64,000 nt of DNA from assembly GCA_964036045.1 (NCBI GenBank), contig OZ038392.1, positions 36,965,330 to 37,029,329 on the forward strand, written 5' to 3'. Shown here in pieces: positions 36,098-45,266 of the stretch; the stretch's first letter is position 1, and the number at the start of each line of letters is the position of its first letter. The position numbers were made by a program, and so were the translations under genes. The notes beneath the pieces were generated by a model, which was given only the letters and a program-made list of their open reading frames with translations, made no database searches and had not been told where the DNA came from. Origin of the DNA: Eutreptiella sp. 'Long Island Sound 2002'. Its lineage: Eukaryota; Euglenozoa; Euglenophyceae; Eutreptiales; Eutreptiaceae.

Positions 36098-38626
36098 TCA
36101 TACCCCGTGGGACCCCGTAGTGGGGTCCCACATCTTTGCGGGTCCGGATGGGGGGTTAGTGGGGTTAGTGGGGTTAGTTGGGTTAGTGGGTTCGGTGGTA
36201 GGGTTTGCGTTCCGGGGGTCAGGCGTTTCGTTTGTGGGGGTGGGGGGTTTGGTCTTCTTTTGGCCCTCTTTCTTTTGGGCCTCTTCGCGGTGCCGCTCGG
36301 CCTCCTCGGGGGTGGGGAAGAGGAGGGAGCGGTTCACCTCATAGAGGGTGGTGCCGCCCGGGTATTCCACCCAAACGGCACCGTACTTCCGCCCGTGGAT
36401 ACCACGGACGGTGCCCCTCTCTACCCCTTTGGGGTAGGGTACGTGGACGACCGTCCCGATGATCAGATCCTCGGGACGGTCGTCCTTCTTCTCGGCACCC
36501 TTGGGGGTATCCGTCTTGGTGGAGGGGGGGGGGGTTTGTGGTGGCGGTCTTGGGGGGGTTTGGTGGGTTTGAGGGCGGGGACGGCCTTCGTAGGCCGTGC
36601 GGTGGTGGTGGTGGTGGGGGGGGGGTTTCGGCCTTTTGGGCCGGGGGATCGCCCCGTCGTCGCTTTCGTCGGGCGACTCGAAAGAAAACTTTCGTTTCTT
36701 GGGGGCGGGTTGGGGGGGGTTGGGCTTCGCTTGGGGGGGGGGGGGTTTGGGGCGGTGGTGGTGGACGCCTCCCCCCCCCTCCTCCGCCTCGCTCACCCCG
36801 CCCCCACCCATGCTCCCCCACATCTCCTCATCCTCCCCCCCCGCGTACCCCACCTCCTGCATCCGAGCCCACTCCGCGGGCCGGAAGTGGCGCGGCGCCA
36901 CCCATACGCCGCTCACCACGCGCGAAGTCTCCCAATCGTGGAGACCTCGCAAGAGAGCAAGGCCCAAGGGTGGGTCTCGGGCCACGATGCGGTGGAGGGA
37001 CCCCAGGGGTACTTCTTGGGATCCTTCAGCGTCTCGCCAGGCCACCCGGATGGGCCTGGCATTCGTCGCGTTGACAACGACGTCAATAACCTGAAAAAAA
37101 TGGAAAAAAAATTAATTTTTTCGGCGACAATTTTAATTTTTCGACTTTAATATTAACTCTTAACTTTTAATATTTCGACCGGCGGCGCAAAAATTAAATA
37201 TTAATCTCGAGAAATGAAACGTGGCGTTCTAAAAATTAATGCACGCACGCAAAACACATACCTCAAAACTCCCGTTCACTTCGCCTGCCTGAACTGCCCC
37301 CATGGCCTCCCGGAAGAGCGCGGCGGCACTGGGGGCCTCCACAGGGGCCACGGGGGCTCCCGCGCTGGCCATCGGGGCCGCCTGGGCCCCCGGTTTGGCC
37401 GCGGTCGCGGCCGTGGTCGCCGACTTGACGGCGCGGGACTGGGGGACCAAGCCCTCGTACGAGGGCTGGCACCCCGTTCTCCAAGCTACGGCCGGTCTCC
37501 TTGTAGCGGCGGCGGGCCGCCTCCTCACGGTCCAAGGTGCGCCGGGTCTCCACGTTGACCCATGCCGCCGCAACCTTGTCCCACACCCCCATATTGTAAA
37601 TTGAGCCCACCAAGGGCGAGGTGGACACACCGATAAGGCGCCGCACGAACGGTTGGTCTCCCCCGATGACCAACCTGCTTGGCACCCAGGGCGACACCCA
37701 ATGAAACTTCTCGCAGTCTTGTATGGGCTGCAATACCTACAAAAAGGACATGGATTAATATTTACATTAATTTCTCGAGATTAATATTAAGTTGATTTTT
37801 CAGTCGGCGTTAATATTAACCGAAAACAAGATATTAATCTCGAGAAATTAACGCAAAAACGCAAAAATTAACAAACAACGAATGGGCCACAAACCTTCAA
37901 GTTGTCGGCCCATATCGTTGCAAGTGCCGCCATGTCCTTGTCCCCGCATACGGCCATCCCTATCACCCACAAGTACGCGGGTGTGCGGCCCCATGCGCCG
38001 TGGTTGAGGAGCCCAATGGAGAGTTGGGTCCAACTACCACCGGCGCACGGGTACGCATCCCCACGCACAATGAAGGTGAGGGGCCTTGTCCAATCGATGT
38101 TCTCCACTAGCGATGGGCGTGATTGGACGTACCGGGCCCATGAGGGTAGCGGCCAAGAGCGCCCACTCGCGGGGGGATCGGGGACGGACACGGGTGGTTG
38201 TAGGTCAAGGGGGGTGACCAACTCCTTCCACGTGTCCGTGAACGTATCCCGAGTGGGGATGGGGCGGGGGAATGGGAGGCCCGTTGCGGCCGAGTAGGCC
38301 GACCCCCGGCGGCTCATGTACTCCGACACGTGCCGGAAGCCGAGTTTGGGGACGTTCAAGTCCATGAGGAGGCCGATGAGGTCCGGGGCCAGGAAAAGGT
38401 GGGAGGCATATTGCTTCACCGCCTCCACTTGCTTAGTACGAATAAGGGAGGGGTACCCAACCTCCATGGCCTCGGACCATCGGGCCCGGGCCACCCACTC
38501 ACCAAGGAGTTGGGAGACCAAAGGGTCCCACAAACCCTTGGCCCCACTCAAACGCACGAGCGTCATGTTAAGCTCGGTAACGGTGTCCCGAGAGAAAGGC
38601 ATAGCAAGGGCTATACAAGGGAACAT
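36098..38626 (-). CDS. E6: candidate DDE-type transposase, three exons
   Basis: Exons are 38,626-37,895, 37,736-37,262 and 37,090-36,098. The introns (158 and 171 nt) have GT...TTTGTAG and GTATGTG...TTTTCAG borders and keep phase 0. The start is the ATG at 38,626, with another at 38,602. Exon 1 has FIVRGDAYPCAGGSW (Asp codon at 38,059) and exon 2 has RLVIGGDQPFVRRLIGV (Asp codon at 37,658), 80 residues apart. This resembles the first two Asp of an RNase H-fold transposase, and a third acidic residue could follow in DREEAARR. Exon 3 carries a Pro/His-rich linker, KKRKFSFESPDESDD, a small Tudor-like segment (GTVVHVPYPKGVERGTVRGI) and an NPT-repeat tail. Exon 2 is one base too long to read through. 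The break is at a C5 run (37,441-37,445). Function is inferred from the Asp pattern and location. Confidence 0.5.
37091..37261 (-). other. E6 intron 2 (171 nt)
   Basis: The donor GTATGTG follows GGGAGTTTTGAG. The acceptor TTTTTTTCAG precedes GTTATTGACGTC. AT-rich, with ATTAATCTCGAGAAAT on the plus strand at about 37,200. Confidence 0.8.
37737..37894 (-). other. E6 intron 1 (158 nt)
   Basis: The donor GTTTGTGG follows AACTTGAAG. The acceptor TTTTTGTAG precedes GTATTGCAG. It contains two opposed copies of the ATTAATCTCGAGAAATTAA motif (about 37,772 and 37,832). Confidence 0.8.
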
Positions 38627-38734
38627 GGTGGTGTGGAGGGGGGGGGGATGCGGGCAACCGGAGTGGGGGTGTCCAAGACACCCACCAACACATGGTGCTG
38701 GGACGCACAGCATAGAAGGTAAAAAATGGTAGGA

Positions 38735-38792
38735 AAATGCTGAGCATATTGCTCAGGATATTTGGGGATGCTCAGCATTCATGCTCAGCAAA
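38735..38792. promoter_or_regulatory. Cluster of TGCTGAGCA / TGCTCAGCA sites upstream of E6
   Basis: ATGCTGAGCAT (38,737), ATTGCTCAG (38,749), ATGCTCAGCAT (38,768) and ATGCTCAGCA (38,780) form an inverted and direct cluster about 110-170 bp before the E6 ATG. Candidate binding sites for a dimeric regulator or the core promoter region. Confidence 0.35.
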
Positions 38793-38832
38793 TGGGACTC
38801 ATATTGCAGGGTTGATCTCGGAAGTCCCAGCC

Positions 38833-38970
38833 AAAATTTCTTCCGAGCTCCCCCGGCACGGTCGGCTGGGAAGCCCATGGAACATTCCTACCGATATCGG
38901 TTGCGTTTTGGGACCCGATCTGGCTGCCAAAACTTCCGAGCATCTTTCCGAGGGATTTCAAAAACTTCCA
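38833..38970 (-). repeat. 138-bp repeat upstream of E6 (copy 1)
   Basis: Matches 48,807-48,944 in the same orientation with one substitution seen (ATATCGGTTG against ATATCAGTTG). It lies about 200 bp upstream of the E6 start. The other copy is about 430 bp upstream of the E1 start, so it may be a shared 5' regulatory module. Confidence 0.85.
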
Positions 38971-39117
38971 GGCGTTTTTCCATCGGTTTTTTGTACAATG
39001 ACCTACACCGTTCTTGGTTCCCAAATCCCACACCTCAGCAAAGAAACACACAAAAAGACAAGCATGACCGTTCACTTACGCTTGAAATGTGAATGCTCAG
39101 TGGCTTGCCTGTTCATT

Positions 39118-39357
39118 TCAGCTTGAACTGTGAATGCTGTACTCTCCTTCGCTGAGCATCTGCACAGGACAGCCATCGCTTGACATGGCATCCACATCCA
39201 CCACCACACGGCGATACTTCTTGGGTTGAGGTTGGGGTTCAGGGTTGTAACTGGATGATGAGGAAGAATCTGACGCACTTACTGTGGAGGCACCAGATAG
39301 GTGCACAGCATCATCATCCGAATCATTATCCTGAGGACTGCTACTGCTCCCACTATC

Positions 39358-39392
<35 letters not shown>

Positions 39393-41590
39393 TGCTGTTA
39401 CTGCTGCTACTGCCACTGCCACGAGGGCCCACAAGTTGCTGCTCAATGTCGCTATCAACAATGGGTACACGCGCTCACTTCGTACGTCTCATGGGTTGAA
39501 CACGCTGCTGCTCGTTCAAACCTGTAGGACCTTGAAATGAAGCAGCACTGTCCTCGCCCTCCGAAGGGGGTACAATATCAACTGTCTCAGGGTTAGAAAC
39601 TCGGCTTTGAGGGATGGGCCCCACACGTCCCTTACCCTTTCCCTTGTCCTTTAGCGCCTTACGGCGTGCAGCACAGGACTTAAATGTGGCACGGCTCTTC
39701 AAACCCAGTTTGGGCCAGTTGCAGACAGCTTCCCTGTCCAGTGGTACCCATTGACGGACACCACGCTTTGAGCCACAGGTCCCACACACACATACCACAT
39801 CACTCTCGGCATTTGCACCTAGAAAGGCGCATTTCACCGAACGGGTGTCTGGGTGCATATATAGGGAGCAACCACCTCCATCCTGGAAATGCAGCAAATG
39901 CTCTAAGAGGCGTTGGAAGACCACATGCCACACGGCATTGGCAGCAACCATGCACGCCTCCAGAACAACGTTTCGTTGCACGGGCGCCCAAATTTTGGCA
40001 CAGGGGATCTTCTTTTTTTTCTGCACGAACTTCTGATACAGCTCATGCTTCAAACTTTCACTCATACTGGCATCTTGCCCGGTACTAGTGACGGGGGCAT
40101 ATCTCTTGGCCACCCTCAGATCCCGCTCGCCGGCCTCATCGGAATACAGCATGGGTGTCCGTGGATTAACCCATGTGTGGGACCACCCATGCATATATAA
40201 GGTTGCAGTGCAACCTTCTTCAGCAAACTGGGGGATGATGTGCACAATATATGTGTACAACATCCCCATAGCTTGCCATGTGACAGTTGCCAGGTTATTA
40301 CAACCATAGCATAGATGCACCATGTGGCAAAATGCCACCACCAAGGAATGGAAAGGCAGGGGGAGCACCATACCCCCTGCTAGTCTGCCCATGACTGTGC
40401 GGGCCTCGCGACCTGTGAGGCTAATGCCTGCCTGGAATCTACCTCGTACGTGACGCATGTGCTGCCTGCTATCAGGTGGCAGAGATCCAGGATCATACCT
40501 CCTTGCCACATGTGCTATGACCTGGAGTAGGTCATGGTTGTAGGGCGCTGGTAGTGTTCGACCTATGACACCCAGGATCCTGGAGGCTGCTCCAGTTTGC
40601 ACAATATATACCTCTTCCAGGTTAGAAACCCCCTGAAACTTATGGGACCCACGCACACCATTGAGACATCCCCCTTTGTGCAAAAAGAGTTCTCCCGCCC
40701 CATCCTTATTCACCTAGGGACACGCCACACAGCCCTTTTGCCGGCACTCAGACCACAAATGGTGGTGATCGGCAGTGATTGCCCCGAGCCTTATCTGCAG
40801 GGTGGTGTTGTACACTGCACCAGCATACTTCATACGTTGCTTAAATTTACAAGAAGGCAGGGCTTGTAAGGCCTCTGCACGTATGGGTAGCCACTGGCAA
40901 TCACTGACCTTGGGAAGCTCTTGCCAGGTCAACATGTCTGTGCACCTAGGCACATTGCCAGACATTGGGAACCAGTGTCCCTGGAAATCAATTATACTGA
41001 TTTTTGTGTTAATATTTGGACGGCCCCGGGGCTGGTAACCGTCTGCGTAGAGGCCTAAGGTCAGGGTGGCATGGGGTGGTGGGGGTTTCTGCCGGCCTTG
41101 GGCAGCCAATGAGCCACACTTCTGTAGAAGTAGGTGGCACAGCTGTGGTAACAACTTCCTGTTGTCCAGGGAGTAGTCCACTGCAGGAAGATGCAGGTCC
41201 TCCTGTTGCCTTAAAGCAACCATTGACCAACCAACCCCTTGGTTGGAGATGGTCTAAGGTGCGCAAGACAGCGGCTGGCACCACATGCTCATGGCGAAGG
41301 CGAAGTGCAGCAGCCTGGCACTCTGGTGCTTGGGTGACTGATGTGGCCTGTGTGGTAGGCAAAGGGCCAAAGGACCTACGCACAACTATGAAGGTGCCAC
41401 TTGGGGGGCGCTGTAGCTGGTCTAGGTCCTTGGCCTGCAAGGGGGTGGCCGTGGGGAAGTTCATGGCAAAGGCTGACACCATGAATTGATCAGCTGGAAT
41501 AGGGCATATGCTGGCAAATGCCTCCGGCTTGGAGATCTCCCCCTTCACCCATATAGCATGGTTGTTCACAACAAATTCATGGTGAAACAT
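39118..41590 (-). pseudogene. E5: long unrecognised protein, frame broken in three places
   Basis: The ATG at 41,590 starts MFHHEFVVNNHAIWVKGEIS. A frameshift near 41,225-41,245, at a TTGGTTGG repeat, passes the reading into the frame holding GLYADGYQPRGRPN. That frame runs on to 39,118 except for a TAG at 40,714-40,716 and a TGA at 39,475-39,477. The joined product would be about 820 residues. Visible parts: VHIIPQFAEEGC followed by YSDEAGERDLRVAKRYAP, a zinc-ribbon-like CVCGTCGS with later Cys (about 39,790-39,670), a basic GKGKGR segment, and a Ser-rich tail encoded by a CTG/CAG repeat (39,355-39,425). YADG and SDEAGERD could be acidic residues of a second transposase-like fold, but I cannot confirm this. 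A 27-nt GTGAGC...GATAG segment would remove the TGA if it is an intron. Confidence 0.5.
39355..39425. repeat. CTG/CAG microsatellite inside E5
   Basis: An uninterrupted run of nine CTG triplets plus imperfect copies. On the coding (minus) strand it reads AGC/AGT and gives a poly-Ser tract. Confidence 0.85.
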
Positions 41591-41611
41591 GGTGCCTGGG
41601 AAATAGAAGTT

Positions 41612-42385
41612 TGCAGTAGGCCACTGTTTTGGTTGGTTTCAAAGGAACCATGTATGGAAAGCCCCAACCAATACCTTTCACCAGAACCTTTTTTTGCCAG
41701 GATTGCTCCAACCAGTTTCGAGATCCAAGGGTCCAAAGTGTGCTCGACTATCCGCCCCCTCCCTCTGCGCCACTGTTTTGGTTGGTTTCAAGGAAACCAT
41801 GTATGGAAAGCCCCAACCAGTACCTTTCACCAGAACCTTCTTTTGCCAGGATTGCTCCAACCAGTTTCGAGATCCAAGGGTCCAAAGTGTGCTCGACTAT
41901 CCGCCCCCTCACTCTGCGCCACTGTTTTGGTTGGTTTCAAGGAAACCATGTATGGAAAGCCCCAACCAGTACCTTTCACCAGAACCTTCTTTTGCCAGGA
42001 TTGCTCCAACCAGTTTCGAGATCCAAGGGTCCAAAGTGTGCTCGACTATCCGCCCCCTCACTCTGCGCCACTGTTTTGGTTGGTTTCAAGGAAACCATGT
42101 ATGGAAAGCCCCAACCAGTACCTTTCACCAGAACCTTCTTTTGCCAGGATTGCTCCAACCAGTTTCGAGATCCAAGGGTCCAAAGTGTGCTCGACTATCC
42201 GCCCCCTCACTCTGCGCCACTGTTTTGGTTGGTTTCAAGGAAACCATGTATGGAAAGCCCCAACCAGTACCTTTCACCAGAACCTTCTTTTGCCAGGATT
42301 GCTCCAACCAGTTTCGAGATCTAAGGGTCCAAAGTGTGCTCGATTATCCGCCCCCTGCCACAGGCACAACAAGCACAAGCTGGGC
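41612..42385. repeat. 774-bp block of five 149-bp tandem repeats (E4-E5 spacer)
   Basis: The unit period is 149 bp (CCACTGTTTTGGTTGGTTTC at 41,621, 41,770, 41,919, 42,068 and 42,217). It ends CAACAAGCACAAGCTGGGC. An equal-length block lies at 44,408-45,181 (offset 2,796). The unit has no stop in any plus-strand frame, which explains the 230-330-codon plus-strand frames here. I do not treat these as genes. Confidence 0.95.
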
Positions 42386-42407
42386 AGTTCATGGCCGACT
42401 GGCTGGT

Positions 42408-42423
42408 GGTGTTGAAAAACACC
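42408..42423 (-). terminator. Histone-type 3' stem-loop after E4
   Basis: The minus strand reads GGTGTTTTTCAACACCACCA: a 6-bp stem GGTGTT/AACACC, loop TTTC, and 3' flank ACCA. This fits the histone mRNA 3' hairpin form (6-bp stem beginning GG, 4-nt U-rich loop, ACCA flank). It starts 16 nt after the E4 stop. The match includes the loop and the flank, not only the stem. Confidence 0.7.
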
Positions 42424-42439
42424 GTAAAGGTGGACTTCC

Positions 42440-43366
42440 TCAGGCGTTGCCGAAGAGCTGGAAATTGGAACGCTTCGCCGAAGTCTGGAGTCGCTGCGGG
42501 GGGGCTTGCGCAGGGAGCAATGACCCAAACTGGGGCCTCTGCGGTGGGGGGGCGGACTGAGAGGCTCGCCGCCCGAGCAACGAGCCAGACTGCGGGGTGG
42601 GGCACGGCCGCTTTGGGGCGGGAGCCATTGGGAGTAGTGAGGAACGGCGGTGCCTGCTATATTGGGTCAATGTCACCTGATCACTGGCTCGAGGGGGCGG
42701 TGGCCGGCGAGGAACGGGTTGAGGGGGCGGCTTGGGGATAGGAGGGTGTTTTGGGGTAGCACACAGCACTTCAAGCACCACTGCTGCATGCTCCTCGTCC
42801 CTGTTGAGGAAATGCGAACGACTAATTCGCATTCCCTCCTGCCACACCCGCAGGGGGTTTTTCTTCGGCTGCTGAACCGCAAACCGATACATCGCTCGGC
42901 GGTTCAGCACCCCATCAACAAAATACTGTACCCCACCCCCGTGGTTGTCCCGGATGAGCTGCAGTGTTTTGGCACTGTAGGGCCCGTGAACAGTGGGTTT
43001 GGAGGGGGTGGGGGGGTCTTTGGGTACGTACTTGGGGGGTCGTGGGGGGGATGGCGGTGGCACGGCAGTGCACATCAGGGCCTCCTCCACGGCTTCTAGG
43101 GCGACCTGGTATGGGGTTGAGTAGGGTCTGGGCAGAGGACTTGGAGAGGTTGGTGCGCGGCTGGGTGGAGGGGGAGAGGGGGGCGGTGTGGGCAACGGAG
43201 GTTGGGGCGAGGCCAGTTCGCTGAGACACTTCTCAGCGCCAGAGTCCCACGGTGGCGACGCGGGTCGGTCTCCGAACCGCAGGAGCTCCGGCAAATCTCC
43301 CCAGCCGTCCCGGAAGGAAGGGCTGGAGGGGACAGAAGAGGCCACGCTAAGGGGACTAGACGACAT
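42440..43366 (-). CDS. E4: Pro/Ser-rich protein of 308 residues, unknown function
   Basis: The start chosen is the ATG at 43,366 (MSSSPLSVASSVPSSPSFRD). The frame is open upstream to 43,447 but that part is low-complexity Pro/Arg. A Pro-rich first third leads to a more ordered core (SAKTLQLIRDNHGGGVQYFV, then RAMYRFAVQQPKKNPLRVWQ and EEHAAVVLEVLCATP) and a basic/Pro-rich C-terminus ending FQLFGNA and TGA. No intron is needed. The gene sits between a single copy of the 149-bp repeat (upstream) and the five-copy block (downstream), and ends in a histone-type stem-loop. The disordered flanks suggest a nucleic-acid-binding or scaffold role, but this is inference. Confidence 0.6.
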   Translation of the reverse strand: MSSSPLSVASSVPSSPSFRDGWGDLPELLRFGDRPASPPWDSGAEKCLSELASPQPPLPTPPPSPPPPSRAPTSPSPLPRPYSTPYQVALEAVEEALMCTAVPPPSPPRPPKYVPKDPPTPSKPTVHGPYSAKTLQLIRDNHGGGVQYFVDGVLNRRAMYRFAVQQPKKNPLRVWQEGMRISRSHFLNRDEEHAAVVLEVLCATPKHPPIPKPPPQPVPRRPPPPRASDQVTLTQYSRHRRSSLLPMAPAPKRPCPTPQSGSLLGRRASQSAPPPQRPQFGSLLPAQAPPQRLQTSAKRSNFQLFGNA

Positions 43367-43460
43367 GGCGAGCTGAAAAGAGAGGGTCACGGGTGCCAGG
43401 CGCCTACTTGGCGGGAGGGCGGGGGGGTGGGGGGGGCGGGGGAGCACTCAAGGGTTTGGG

Positions 43461-43582
43461 CCAGTACCTTTCACCAGAACCTGTCTTTGCCACGTTTGCT
43501 CCAACCAGTTTCGAGATCTACGGGTCCAAACTGTGCTCGACTATCCGCCCCCTGCCACAGGCACAACAAGCACAAGCTGGGC
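43461..43582. repeat. Single diverged copy of the 149-bp repeat (E3-E4 spacer)
   Basis: 122 bp matching the right part of the 149-bp unit (CCAGTACCTTTCACCAGAAC ... AAGCACAAGCTGGGC), with more substitutions than the copies in the two large blocks. Confidence 0.85.
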
Positions 43583-43614
43583 AGTTCATGGTACCATTCA
43601 TGGCAATTCATGGT

Positions 43615-43630
43615 GGTGTTGAAAAACACC
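43615..43630 (-). terminator. Histone-type 3' stem-loop after E3
   Basis: The minus strand again reads GGTGTTTTTCAACACCACCA, here starting 28 nt after the E3 TAG. The match to the E4 hairpin covers 22 nt. Different sequence follows, so the hairpin is the conserved part between the stop codon and the repeat. Confidence 0.7.
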
Positions 43631-43658
43631 GTTGGGCCCGTGGAGTGGTGGGGGCACA

Positions 43659-44285
43659 CTACAACACAGGCGGAGGGGGTGGAGGGGGTGACGGGGCCCG
43701 GGGATATTGCGCCCACTGCTGTAGGAGGGTCGCCAGGGCCGCACGGGAAGCGGCCCTGACGACTGCCTGCCGCTGAGGGGCTGGGATGTCCCTCCAAAGG
43801 GCTCGACTGACACCCAAGTGGAGGCTGATGACACCTTGTGGGCGATCACCGAGGTCTAGCACCGATATGTTTCCCTCCGCACGTCTCGCCTGAACGTCGT
43901 ACATGTCCTGGGCGAAGACGTCCACAGGGAAGGCTGGGATAGGGGCGGGTGGTGCAGGTGGAACCGGGGGGGGTGCTGCAGGGGCCGGAGCAGGGGCAGG
44001 GGCAGGGGCGGATAGGGCAGAGGAGGAGGCTATCTCTTCGTCCTCGACCTTGACCTTGGGGTCCTTGGCCTCCTTCGGCTCCTCCTTGGGCTCTCTCTTG
44101 AGCCTGACCCTCTTGCCCGGTCCGTCCGCTATTGCTTCTCTTTCCCGCTTCTTGCACCCTTCTTCTCCGGATTCGCGCTTGTCTGACATTAACAGAAACC
44201 TGACAATCAGACAATTTGGAGTTGAAATACCAACCTTTTCGGCGGATGGTCTGCTCAGGCGTTTACACTTGTCCTCAAATGTCAT
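43659..44285 (-). CDS. E3: acidic/basic protein with helical C-terminus, unknown function
   Basis: Open from an ATG at 44,285, with a second ATG at 44,189 (MSDKRESGEEG) that may be the true start. It has a nuclear-localisation-like stretch (KKREREAIADGPGKRVRLKR), a charged KEEPKEAKDPKVKVEDEE segment, an Ala/Pro hinge, then an ordered part (FPVDVFAQDMYDVQARRAEG, LGDRPQGVISLHLGVSRALW, RQAVVRAASRAALATLLQQW). It ends in a Pro run and TAG. No family recognised. The basic motif suggests a nuclear protein. It is followed by a histone-type stem-loop and preceded by the second 774-bp repeat block. Confidence 0.55.
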   Translation of the reverse strand: MTFEDKCKRLSRPSAEKVGISTPNCLIVRFLLMSDKRESGEEGCKKREREAIADGPGKRVRLKREPKEEPKEAKDPKVKVEDEEIASSSALSAPAPAPAPAPAAPPPVPPAPPAPIPAFPVDVFAQDMYDVQARRAEGNISVLDLGDRPQGVISLHLGVSRALWRDIPAPQRQAVVRAASRAALATLLQQWAQYPRAPSPPPPPPPVL

Positions 44286-44407
44286 CAGTGCATGAACAAC
44301 ATTTGCCCTACTGTGATATCGTTTCGTGCTTGCTCTAGTGGTCTGCTACATGTGCTTGCGTTTCGTGTTCGTTCTCTATCTCTCTGAAGGGGTCACACAT
44401 GTCTCCA

Positions 44408-45181
44408 TGCAGTAGGCCACTGTTTTGGTTGGTTTCAAAGGAACCATGTATGGAAAGCCCCAACCAGTACCTTTCACCAGAACCTTCTTTTGCCAGGATT
44501 GCTCCAACCAGTTTCGAGATCCAAGGGTCCAAAGTGTGCTCGGCTATCCGCCCCCGCACTCTGCGCCACTGTTTTGGTTGGTTTCAAGGAAACCATGTAT
44601 GGAAAGCCCCAACCAGTACCTTTCACCAGAACCTTCTTTTGCCAGGATTGCTCCAACCAGTTTCGAGATCCAAGGGTCCAAAGTGTGCTCGACTATCCGC
44701 CCCCTCACTCTGCGCCACTGTTTTGGTTGGTTTCAAGGAAACCATGTATGGAAAGCCCCAACCAGTACCTTTCACCAGAACCTTCTTTTGCCAGGATTGC
44801 TCCAACCAGTTTCGAGATCCAAGGGTCCAAAGTGTGCTCGACTATCCGCCCCCTCACTCTGCGCCACTGTTTTGGTTGGTTTCAAGGAAACCATGTATGG
44901 AAAGCCCCAACCAGTACCTTTCACCAGAACCTTCTTTTGCCAGGATTGCTCCAACCAGTTTCGAGATCCAAGGGTCCAAAGTATGCTCGACTATCCGCCC
45001 CCTCACTCTGCGCCACTGTTTTGGTTGGTTTCAAGGAAACCATGTATGGAAAGCCCCAACCAGTACCTTTCACCAGAACCTTCTTTTGCCAGGATTGCTC
45101 CAACCAGTTTCGAGATCCAAGGGTCCAAAGTGTGCTCGACTATCCGCCCCGTGCCACAGGCACAACAAGCACAAGCTGGGC
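44408..45181. repeat. 774-bp block of five 149-bp tandem repeats (E2-E3 spacer)
   Basis: Same length and register as 41,612-42,385, with few differences (for example GTATGCTCGA near 44,983). It follows the E2 stop by about 85 bp. No hairpin is present on this side. Confidence 0.95.
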
Positions 45182-45266
45182 TGGAAGCATGAATGGATGC
45201 CAACAGGCAGTTCAGGTGCAGCTGCAGTTCATTTCAGTGCCTCGAATGGGAATATATACCTCCCTC

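Noticed and set aside
39475-39477. Selenocysteine TGA in E5
   Set aside because: A C-to-T change or an intron explains it more simply. I saw no SECIS-like element and the flanks (basic RRTK...AR) do not resemble a redox site.
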